Below, piece by piece: positions 57,547-64,000 of a stretch of 64,000 nucleotides of DNA. Both the position numbers and the translations under genes were made by a program. The notes below the pieces were generated by a model. It searched no databases, was not told the origin of the DNA, and saw nothing but the letters and a program-made list of their open reading frames with translations. This stretch comes from an uncultured cyanobacterium (GTDB lineage: Bacteria > Cyanobacteriota > Cyanobacteriia > PCC-6307 > Cyanobiaceae). The stretch's first letter is position 1; the number at the start of each line of letters is the position of its first letter. The stretch covers positions 1-64,000 of the forward strand of contig CAIJRN010000025.1 of the NCBI GenBank assembly GCA_903823115.1. The letters are read 5' to 3'.

Positions 57547-58308
57547 TCACCAGGGGATCTCGCTGCCATCCCAGGCCAGGAAGCGGCCGCTGTCAGCGGC
57601 CGTCTGCTGCTCCAGCAAGTCCAGCAACTGGCTGGCGGCATGCTCAGGGCTGAACAGCTGCTGGGAGGGCACCCCGGAGCGGAAGGGGGCCGACAGGGCC
57701 GTGGCCGTGGTGCCTGGGTGCAGCAGGGTGACGCAGACCTGGGGCAGACGCCGCCCCCATTCGAGCGCCAGGGTGGTCAGCAGCTGGTTCTGGGCCGCCT
57801 TGGCGGCGCGATAGGCATACCAGCCCCCCAGGCGGTTATCGCCGATGCTGCCCACCCGGGCCGAGAGGCTGGCAAACAGAGCCGGCTGTTGGCGGGGCAG
57901 GGCGGTTTCGATGGCCTGGGCGACCAGCAGAGGGCCCCAGGCATTGACGCTGAAGCTGCGCTCGAGCGCGGGGCGATTCACCTGGGAGAGCCGTTTCTCC
58001 GGGGCCATGGCGTCGTCGTGCAACAGACCGGCGGTGTAGATCACCAGCCGCAGGGGAGAGAGCCGCTCCTGGGCCAGCTGTTGCAGCTGCCTCAGGCTGT
58101 CGTCATCGCTGACATCGAGCCTGAACTGCTGCAGGCCGGCGATCCGGGGCTCTTCAGCGGCGAGCTGCCGTCTCTGGGAGCACCACAACTGCAGGTGCGG
58201 TGCCCGCGCAGCCAGCCCCTGCAGCAGTGCCCTGCCGATGCCCCCGCCCCCGATGACCAGGGCATGGCCGCTCCAGGCGCTCCAGGCGGAGAGGGATTCC
58301 TGACCCAT
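57547..58308 (-). CDS. Short-chain dehydrogenase/reductase (C-factor-like)
   Basis: 253 residues from ATG at 58308; ATG at 58332 is possible. The nucleotide motif is VIGGGGIGRALLQGLA, near the N-terminus and slightly off the usual TGxxxGIG. The catalytic residues are Ser in ASLSARVG and Tyr/Lys in YAYRAAKAAQN. Also VIYTAGLLHD and VTLLHPGTTATALS. Cytoplasmic oxidoreductase of unknown substrate; resembles CsgA/C-factor relatives. Divergent from gpsA with about 46 bp between starts. Confidence 0.85.
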   Translation of the reverse strand: MGQESLSAWSAWSGHALVIGGGGIGRALLQGLAARAPHLQLWCSQRRQLAAEEPRIAGLQQFRLDVSDDDSLRQLQQLAQERLSPLRLVIYTAGLLHDDAMAPEKRLSQVNRPALERSFSVNAWGPLLVAQAIETALPRQQPALFASLSARVGSIGDNRLGGWYAYRAAKAAQNQLLTTLALEWGRRLPQVCVTLLHPGTTATALSAPFRSGVPSQQLFSPEHAASQLLDLLEQQTAADSGRFLAWDGSEIPW

Positions 58309-58354
58309 GGCGGCATCGACTTGATGGCGCATGATGGCCGGACCGTGAAGGGAG

Positions 58355-59275
58355 ATGGGACTGCGGATCTCAGTGCTGGGACGGGGAGCCTGGGGCAGCA
58401 CGCTGGCGCGTCTGTGGCAGGAGGATGGTCATGCCGTGCGCAGCTGGTCGCGGCGGGATGGCGGCGACGCGCTTCCCTTGCTGCAGGACAGCGATCTGGT
58501 GGTGTCGGCCGTTTCGATGGCAGCCGTCGCCGGCCTGGCCCGAACCCTGGCTGCCGACTGGCCGGCCGGCTTGCCGCTGCTGAGTTGCAGCAAGGGGCTG
58601 GATCTCGATGCTCTCTGCAGCGCCAGTCAGCTCTGGGCCCAGCAGCTGCCGGCCGCACACCTGGCGGTCCTCAGCGGCCCGAATCTGGCCGATGAACTGG
58701 ATCGCGGTCTGCCGGCAGCCAGTGTGATCGCCGCCAGTGATGCCGCCCTGGCGCTGCGTCTGCAGGCCGGCTTGCGGGTGCCCCATCTGCGGCTGTACAC
58801 CAATGCCGATCCGATCGGCACCGAGGCGGCTGGGGCGCTCAAGAACGTGATGGCGGTGGCGGCGGGCATCAGTGATGGCCTGGGCCTCGGTGCCAACGCC
58901 AAGGCCTCCCTGCTCACCCGTGGGCTGGCGGAAATCGGCGCGGTGCTGGTGGCCCTCGGTGGTCAGAGCTCGACCCTCTACGGACTGGCCGGCCTCGGTG
59001 ATCTGCTGGCGACCGCCAACAGCCCCCTGAGCCGCAACTATCGCTTCGGCCAGGCCCTGGCCGAGGGTCTCAACGAGTCGCAGGCTCTTGCGGCCATCGG
59101 CGCCACCGTGGAAGGGCAGCGCACGGCCCGGGCAGCCCTGCTGCTCGCCGCGCGTCAGGGCTGGACGCTGCCGATCTGCGAGCAGGTGGTGCGCCTGCTC
59201 GATGGGGCCATCGATGCCCCCCAGGCTGTTCAGAGCCTGATGCAGCGCGATCTCAAGGCCGAGGTCGGGCGGTGA
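58355..59275 (+). CDS. gpsA: Glycerol-3-phosphate dehydrogenase [NAD(P)+]
   Basis: 306 residues. ATG with GGAG upstream leads directly into the cofactor motif VLGRGAWGSTLARLW. Active-site lysine in AAGALKNVMAVAAGISDG, followed by ANAKASLLTRGLAEIG and LAGLGDLLATANSPLSRNYRFG. It makes sn-glycerol-3-phosphate for membrane lipids. First gene of an overlapping run, gpsA-phzF-like-spoIID-like-apa-like. Confidence 0.95.
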   Translation: MGLRISVLGRGAWGSTLARLWQEDGHAVRSWSRRDGGDALPLLQDSDLVVSAVSMAAVAGLARTLAADWPAGLPLLSCSKGLDLDALCSASQLWAQQLPAAHLAVLSGPNLADELDRGLPAASVIAASDAALALRLQAGLRVPHLRLYTNADPIGTEAAGALKNVMAVAAGISDGLGLGANAKASLLTRGLAEIGAVLVALGGQSSTLYGLAGLGDLLATANSPLSRNYRFGQALAEGLNESQALAAIGATVEGQRTARAALLLAARQGWTLPICEQVVRLLDGAIDAPQAVQSLMQRDLKAEVGR

Positions 59276-60219
59276 ACCGGGCGGTGCTGATCGAGGCCTT
59301 CAGCGAGGGCCCTGGCGGCGGCAACGGAGCGGCGGTGGTGCTGCTGGACCATCCGGTCGCCACGGCCTGGATGCAGCGACTGGCGGGCAGCCTCAGGCAG
59401 TCGGAGACAGCCTTTCTGCTGCAGCAACACCACTGGCTGTTGCGCTGGTTCACGCCCAGCTGTGAGGTGCCGCTCTGCGGCCACGCCACCCTCGCCAGCC
59501 TGCTGGCTCTGGCCCACTGGGGGCAGGTGGAGCTCGGCGATTCCCTCGACCTCTGGACCCGCAGCGGACCCCTGACCGTGAGCCTGGATCGTGTCAATCC
59601 CCGCCGCGGCAGCATGGTGTTGCCCAGCGGCGCGTTGCAGGGGGCGCCCGTTCCGGCCGCTCTGCAGACGCTGCTGAGCCAGCGGCTGGGCAGCGGCGCC
59701 GAGGCGTTCTGGACCTCCTCCCTCGGCTACGGGGTGGCCTTGCTGGAACCAGGCGCTGATTTCGCCGCCCTGGGGGGCCTCGCCGCTGAGGTGCCCGAGG
59801 AGCTGCGTCCTGGTCTGGTGCTGATGCAGCCCCTCAGCGAAGCGACCCCGGCATCCGCCTCCAGGCCCGGGCAGCTGGATGGTGTGCCACTGGATTTTCA
59901 GCTGCGTTTTTTCGCACCGGGTCTGGGGATCTCGGAGGATCCGGTCACCGGGTCCGCCCATGCCCTGGTGGCTCCCTGGTGGCATCAGCGGCTTGGTCGC
60001 GACTGGGTGGCGGGCTGGCAATGTTCCGACCGTCCGGGGGGGATGGTCAGCAGGGCCACTTCATCAGGCATGATCCGGCTGTTCGGATCGGGACATCTCC
60101 TGTGGGACGGCACCCTGCTGACGGAACCCCAGGCAAGAGCGGCCGCTGGCGAGCAACTCTGCGCCCCGATCAGTGGCGACGACGAAGTCATCTGGCGCTC
60201 GCTGCTGCCGGCCGGCTGA
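59272..60219 (+). CDS. PhzF-family protein
   Basis: 315 residues from GTG at 59272, overlapping the gpsA stop (GTGA). Family motifs are VLIEAFSEGPGGGNGAAVVLLDH, LRQSETAFLLQ, CGHATLASLLAL and EDPVTGSAHALVAPWW, with duplicated halves of the diaminopimelate-epimerase fold. PhzF-type proteins are isomerases, though most members, including this one, have no known substrate. The Glu in SETAF is the expected acid/base residue. Confidence 0.88.
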   Translation: MNRAVLIEAFSEGPGGGNGAAVVLLDHPVATAWMQRLAGSLRQSETAFLLQQHHWLLRWFTPSCEVPLCGHATLASLLALAHWGQVELGDSLDLWTRSGPLTVSLDRVNPRRGSMVLPSGALQGAPVPAALQTLLSQRLGSGAEAFWTSSLGYGVALLEPGADFAALGGLAAEVPEELRPGLVLMQPLSEATPASASRPGQLDGVPLDFQLRFFAPGLGISEDPVTGSAHALVAPWWHQRLGRDWVAGWQCSDRPGGMVSRATSSGMIRLFGSGHLLWDGTLLTEPQARAAAGEQLCAPISGDDEVIWRSLLPAG

Positions 60220-61208
60220 TCCGTGGTGTCCGTCACCATCCGTTTCTGATCTCGGCGCCCCTGGCCCTTGTGGCCCTGAGTGCCGGCTTTGCAGCTCAGG
60301 CCCTGCTGCGGCCAGCCACCCCCGATCCGGGTCTGCTCGATGCCCTGATCGCCCAGCCCAGTGAGCCCGTGCGCAGCGCCCCCCGGGCCCCTCGCCCTGA
60401 TCGCGATGGGACACTGGCGGTCAGCTCGATCCGGGCCGAACGTGCCATCTCGCCGCAGACGGATGGACGCAGCCTGGCGGAACCAGAGGCCGGTCCGGCG
60501 CTGGCGCTGGAGATCCGCGTGGCGCTGCTGAAGCTATCGGCCAATCCCAGGCTCGGAGCCAGCGGCCCCTGGAGCCTCAGCGATCGATCCGGCAGGGTGT
60601 TGCAACGTGGTGGTGCCGATCAGGCGCCTGCCCTCGCCTCGCTGCTGGCCAGCGAAGCGGAACTCTGGCTGCAGACCGGCCCCGGTGATCACCTGCTGGC
60701 CGATGGCCGTGCCTACGACGGCCGCTTCCGCCTGCTGCGCGGTGGCGCCGGCGTGCAGGTGGTGAACCATCTCTCGCTCGAGAGCTACATCAGTTCGGTG
60801 GTCGGCGGCGAAATGCCGAGTGGCTGGAACATCGAGGCCCTCAGGGCCCAGGCGGTCGCGGCCCGTTCCTACGCGATGGCCCACATGGCCCGTCCCGCCG
60901 ATGCCCAGTGGCACCTCGGCGATACGACCCGCTGGCAGAACTATGAGGGCCTGAGCAGCGTCAGTGGGCCCACCCGCCAGGCCACCGCCAGCACGGCCGG
61001 GATGATTCTCAGTTATCAGGGGGGAATCGTCGAAAGCCTCTACGCCGCCACCCAGCAGATCGTTGATGAGGCCCATGGCCATCTCGGCGCCAGCATGAGC
61101 CAGAACGGCGCCCAGGAGCTGGCGCTGCAGGGCCTGCGCTACAACCAGATCCTCGGCCACTACTACCAGGGTGCCTCCCTGGCTCGCCTCCAGGCTGGTG
61201 CGCGCTGA
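60216..61208 (+). CDS. SpoIID/LytB domain exported protein
   Basis: About 330 residues. No ATG, GTG or TTG fits the start of the signal sequence; CTG at 60216 overlaps the phzF-like stop as CTGA, matching the neighbouring GTGA junction, and gives LIRGVRHHPFLISAPLALVALSAGFAAQ, a good signal segment. GTG at 60270 would remove it. The SpoIID domain (from about 200) has VNHLSLESYISSVVGGEMPSGWNIEALRAQAVAARSYAM and ASTAGMILSYQGGIVESLYAA. SpoIID relatives cut denuded glycan strands or stimulate amidases. Role in the cyanobacterial wall is inferred. Overlaps the next gene by 11 bp. Confidence 0.78.
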   Translation: MIRGVRHHPFLISAPLALVALSAGFAAQALLRPATPDPGLLDALIAQPSEPVRSAPRAPRPDRDGTLAVSSIRAERAISPQTDGRSLAEPEAGPALALEIRVALLKLSANPRLGASGPWSLSDRSGRVLQRGGADQAPALASLLASEAELWLQTGPGDHLLADGRAYDGRFRLLRGGAGVQVVNHLSLESYISSVVGGEMPSGWNIEALRAQAVAARSYAMAHMARPADAQWHLGDTTRWQNYEGLSSVSGPTRQATASTAGMILSYQGGIVESLYAATQQIVDEAHGHLGASMSQNGAQELALQGLRYNQILGHYYQGASLARLQAGAR

Positions 61209-62058
61209 GCACTTCTGGCAGCAGGCCCTGGCCGTCTCCGAGCGGGCCCGGGCCAGCGGGGCCCTGATTCCGCTCGACACCGAGCTGCTGCCGCTTCCAG
61301 GGATCGAACCCTTTCTGCTGCGCCAGCTGCTCGGCCGTCCACCCCGGCACCTGGCGGCCGGTGGCCCCAAGCCCAACCCATTTCTGCCCTGGGATCGCCC
61401 CCTGCAGGTGGCGCTGTTACCCAGCGGTCATGTGTTGTTGCTGAACAAGTTTCCGGTGCAGTGCGCCCATCTGCTGGTGATCACCCAGCAATGGCAGCCC
61501 CAGAGCGGCTGGTTGGTTCAGCAGGACTGGGATGCCGTGGCGATGGTGTCTGCCGATACGGGGGGGCTGTGGTTCTTCAACAGCAGCGCCACGGCGGGAG
61601 CCAGTCAGCCCCACCGCCATCTGCAGTTGCTGCCACGGCGTCAGGGGGAAGCCAGCTGTCCGCTCGCCACCAGGCTCGAGGCCCAGCTGGCCGGGCAGGC
61701 GCCGCCCTGGCCCTGGGCCTATCGCCTCAGTCGTCGCCACGACCCCGGCGGCGCCGATGAGCTGGCCGCGCTCTATCAGCGCCATTGCCTGGATCTCGGC
61801 CTGGGCCAACCGGACGAGACCGTGTCCCCAGCCCATGCCTACAACCTGGTGTTCAACGACCACTGGTTCCTGACGGTCCGACGGGTGAGGGAGCACCAGG
61901 CGGGTTACAGCATCAATGGCCTCGGCTTTGCCGGCTATCTGCTGAGCACCGGCTCTTCGGATCGGACCTGGCTGGCGAGCCGGGGCCCCTGGGCCCTGCT
62001 CCAGGCCGTGGCTGCCGAGCATTCCGTGGTTCCACGGTTGCGTTGCGTCGATGGCTAG
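61198..62058 (+). CDS. ATP adenylyltransferase (Ap4A phosphorylase) family protein
   Basis: 286 residues from GTG at 61198. It belongs to the HIT-like fold of the Apa1/2 type: NPFLPWDRPLQVALLPSGHVLLLNKFPVQCAHLLVIT and the nucleophile motif HRHLQ (H139, H141, Q143) in SQPHRHLQLLPRR, with C-terminal YNLVFNDHWFLTVRRVREHQ. Such enzymes convert diadenosine tetraphosphate to ATP and ADP with phosphate. Cytoplasmic. Confidence 0.88.
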   Translation: MRAEHFWQQALAVSERARASGALIPLDTELLPLPGIEPFLLRQLLGRPPRHLAAGGPKPNPFLPWDRPLQVALLPSGHVLLLNKFPVQCAHLLVITQQWQPQSGWLVQQDWDAVAMVSADTGGLWFFNSSATAGASQPHRHLQLLPRRQGEASCPLATRLEAQLAGQAPPWPWAYRLSRRHDPGGADELAALYQRHCLDLGLGQPDETVSPAHAYNLVFNDHWFLTVRRVREHQAGYSINGLGFAGYLLSTGSSDRTWLASRGPWALLQAVAAEHSVVPRLRCVDG

Positions 62059-62069
62059 GGGCTCTCTGG

Positions 62070-62103
62070 AAGGAGGGGTGACGCGTAACGGCGCCCCGTC
62101 CTT
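62070..62103. other. Bulged hairpin between the Ap4A phosphorylase and sigma factor genes
   Basis: AAGGA-GGGG (62070-62078) pairs with CCCC-G-TCCTT (62094-62103) with one bulged G, the loop containing GACGCGTAAC. There is no U-run. It could end the upstream operon or lie in the 5' leader of the sigma gene (GTG at 62125). Confidence 0.35.
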
Positions 62104-62124
62104 ACATCGATTCATCTGTTCAAC

Positions 62125-62877
62125 GTGTCCAAGTCCTCAGGTCGTCCGGCGACCGCCATCAATCAGCGCAATCAACGGGTCGAGCTCTATCGCGCCCTTG
62201 TTCGCCCCATTGCCCTGCACTACGCCAGCTGCAGCCGTGAATCCAGCGACGATCTCCTGCAGGTGGGCCTGCTGGGGCTGATTCGGGCCGCCGAGCTCTA
62301 CCGGCAGGAGCTGGAGACGCCGTTCTCCGCCTTTGCCCGTCCCCACATCCGGGGCGCCATCCTTCACTATCTGCGCGATTGCGCTCCGGCGGTGCGCTTG
62401 CCCCGGCGTCAGGCCGAGTTGCAGGAGCGCATTCAGAAGCTGCTGCAGGCCGCAGCCCCAGGCCTCGACCAGGGATCCCGGGAGGCCCTGGTGCGACAGC
62501 GGCTCGGCGTCAGCGAGCAGCAGTGGCATTTTCTGGTCCAGCAGCGTCAGCTGAATCGAACGATGCCGCTGGATGGGGACTTGCTGGAGGGGGTGGTCGA
62601 TCCCACCAAGGTCCTGAGACCGGAGGAGGAGGCCGCGATTCCGCCGGTCGAGGTGCTGTTGGCACAACTGGAACCCCGCCAGCGGCAGGTGGTGCGCCAG
62701 GTGGTGCTGGCCGGTTGGAGCTACCGGCGGCTTGCGAAGCAGATGCAGGTCAGTCCGATGACGATCCAGCGGCTGCTGCACCGGGGACTGGCCCAGCTGC
62801 GCAGCCAGCTGGATCGCTCGAGCGTCAGGCCTGGGACTCTGGCCTGTTCCGCTGGATCTGCTGCTCCAGGGTGCTGA
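62125..62877 (+). CDS. RNA polymerase sigma factor, type III (SigF-like)
   Basis: 250 residues from GTG at 62125. Region 2 (LYRALVRPIALHYASCSRESSDDLLQVGLLGLIRAAELYR, then FSAFARPHIRGAILHYLRD) and region 4 (LAQLEPRQRQVVRQVVLAGWSYRRLAKQMQVSPMTIQRLLHRGLAQL) are clear; region 1 and most of region 3 are reduced. This is the short group 3 type; SigF in Synechocystis controls pilus genes and motility (established there, not shown here). The last 53 bp overlap an antisense small gene. Confidence 0.88.
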   Translation: MSKSSGRPATAINQRNQRVELYRALVRPIALHYASCSRESSDDLLQVGLLGLIRAAELYRQELETPFSAFARPHIRGAILHYLRDCAPAVRLPRRQAELQERIQKLLQAAAPGLDQGSREALVRQRLGVSEQQWHFLVQQRQLNRTMPLDGDLLEGVVDPTKVLRPEEEAAIPPVEVLLAQLEPRQRQVVRQVVLAGWSYRRLAKQMQVSPMTIQRLLHRGLAQLRSQLDRSSVRPGTLACSAGSAAPGC

Positions 62878-63016
62878 TGGCCGCATTCAGGGCCGCCAGT
62901 TGCCTCTCGGCGCCATCGCGCCAGAAGGTGAGCATCTGGAGCTTGCGCTGCTGATGACGGCGGCGGTATCCATCACCGTCGTCAAGGCTGCCGCAGCAAC
63001 CGATCGGGGGGAACAT
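62825..63016 (-). CDS. Small conserved hypothetical protein
   Basis: 63 residues from ATG at 63016 (MFPPIGCCGSLDDGDGYRRR), with a CC pair at 7-8, a basic middle and a C-terminal coiled-coil-like helix (AERQLAALNAAISTLEQQIQ). I recall similar small proteins in picocyanobacteria but no function. It overlaps the 3' end of the sigma factor gene by 53 bp, antisense. Confidence 0.55.
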   Translation of the reverse strand: MFPPIGCCGSLDDGDGYRRRHQQRKLQMLTFWRDGAERQLAALNAAISTLEQQIQRNRPESQA

Positions 63017-63110
63017 CGCAAGCTTGAACGGGGTCCTTGAGTTCTAGCCACCCCGGTGCCTCGATGGGGAGTCGTCCTGCCGGCAGCCCCAGGGAAGGGG
63101 GGGAGCAGGC

Positions 63111-64000
63111 ATGATCAGCATCGCCATCGGCCGGCTCCACCACCTCCGGCAGGATGGAGGGGATCAGCGCCCCTCACCCGTCCAGTCGCTCTTTCTCGGT
63201 TTGCGTGTGGTCCGCTCCACTCGATTGCTTGCGCCACTGCTGGGCGTGCTGATGGGTGGACCCATGGTTCTCGGCCTTTCCAGTGCCCAGGCCTACGTCG
63301 CCCTGATGGCCGGCCAGAATGCCCGCCCGCTGAACGGACAGTTCAACAGCGTGCCGGTGTTGCACTCGAACCAGCCGGAGGAGGTGGAGGGGCCTGGAAT
63401 CTTGATCAACACCGCCCCAGGCGTGGCCTATGCCGCCGAGTCCGGGGCAGCAGTACGCAATGCCGATTACACTTTCAATGGTGAATTCGGCATGCACCTG
63501 CATCACAAGTTCATCCCATCAGATCGGGGATCGATCTCGGCTTCGCAACGCCGCAGCGAGCTCACCCTGGCGGCGATTCTGATCAATCCGGGAGTGATGC
63601 CGGTTCACATTCGCTTCAGCAGTGGAGCGGTACGCAACAGCTTTGAAGCGCCCTACCTGGCCAACAATCTGATGGGGGTCAAGCCCCTCGGTCCGAGGCC
63701 CTGGAATACGGGTCCCGGCGATGCCACCGCCATTCAGATGTTGCGCGGCAAACTCGATTCCCGCCTCAGTGATGAGATCACGATCCCAGCCCGATCCCGG
63801 ATTGTGCTCTTCCAGACCCAGCTGCCTGCCCTCGGCATCGCCAATGCTCTGCTGAAGGGCAAAAGTGATGGTCCTTTTTATATCGCAGTTGTGGCGGCCA
63901 GCAACAATCCTAGAAATGATGCTGAGATTCTCTCCGTGCTGGATCAAGGCCGACTGGCGCCGGGTCGTGTTTATCTCGATCGCATCAATGAGATCAACAA
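63111..64000 (+). CDS. DUF3370 domain exported protein, 3' partial
   Basis: Open from ATG at 63111, with GGGGGAG upstream, to the window end (296 residues visible, no stop). A cytoplasmic lead of about 45 residues is followed by a signal or anchor (RLLAPLLGVLMGGPMVLGLSSAQA). The mature part matches the DUF3370 pattern: LNGQFNSVPVLHSNQPE, GPGILINTAPG, FNGEFGMHLHHKF, LAAILINPGVMPVHI and PYLANNLMG. DUF3370 is a cyanobacterial extracytoplasmic family of unknown function. Confidence 0.75.
   Translation, partial: MISIAIGRLHHLRQDGGDQRPSPVQSLFLGLRVVRSTRLLAPLLGVLMGGPMVLGLSSAQAYVALMAGQNARPLNGQFNSVPVLHSNQPEEVEGPGILINTAPGVAYAAESGAAVRNADYTFNGEFGMHLHHKFIPSDRGSISASQRRSELTLAAILINPGVMPVHIRFSSGAVRNSFEAPYLANNLMGVKPLGPRPWNTGPGDATAIQMLRGKLDSRLSDEITIPARSRIVLFQTQLPALGIANALLKGKSDGPFYIAVVAASNNPRNDAEILSVLDQGRLAPGRVYLDRINEIN

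Overview
The window is GC-rich cyanobacterial DNA, most likely from a unicellular picocyanobacterium of the Synechococcus/Cyanobium group (inference). Supporting signs are Ycf35, HemJ, a cyanobacterial Hfq-type protein, DUF1995, DUF4330 and DUF3370 proteins, a type III sigma factor, RibBA with a long C-terminal tail, scattered HIP1 octamers (GCGATCGC), TANNNT-type -10 elements and very tight gene packing. I found no rRNA, tRNA, insertion sequence or CRISPR array.

Region 1 (1-22360) is a surface/secretion locus. A giant repeat protein runs in from the left edge (4,800 residues visible). Downstream and nearly touching are a parvulin-like prolyl isomerase, an ABC exporter (cyclic-nucleotide-binding-like domain, degenerate C39-like domain, membrane domain, ATPase) and an HlyD adaptor. 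Together they look like a dedicated type I secretion system with its own giant RTX-type substrate. A second calcium-binding-repeat protein, with an N-terminal hydrophobic segment and a polyglycine hinge, converges on the operon from the other strand. The giant protein is hierarchically repetitive and carries three globular inserts: one LamG domain and a pair of about 170-residue domains placed in the first and last of five 150-residue repeats.

Region 2 (22361-23429) is a roughly 1 kb AT-richer stretch with one weak ORF. It separates the secretion locus from housekeeping genes.

Region 3 (23430-64000) is dense housekeeping DNA: ribBA, argC, purN, ycf35, an M61 peptidase, an amidase, pgi, leuS, hfq, dapF, a cysteine desulfurase, DUF1995, DUF4330, a PBP4-type peptidase, a coiled-coil protein, coaD, a flavin reductase, uvrC, hemJ, a PHP phosphoesterase, cobN, ilvE, metH, DUF2237, an SDR, gpsA, a PhzF-like protein, a SpoIID-like protein, an Ap4A phosphorylase-like protein, a sigma factor and a DUF3370 protein cut by the right edge. 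Many junctions overlap by 4-14 bp, so several short operons are likely.

A recurring oddity is short tandem repeats: in the tails of dapF and hemJ, in the active-site loop of the cysteine desulfurase, and as three arrays of different period in one intergenic region (56341-56618). The best candidate for an undescribed system is the giant-protein secretion locus.
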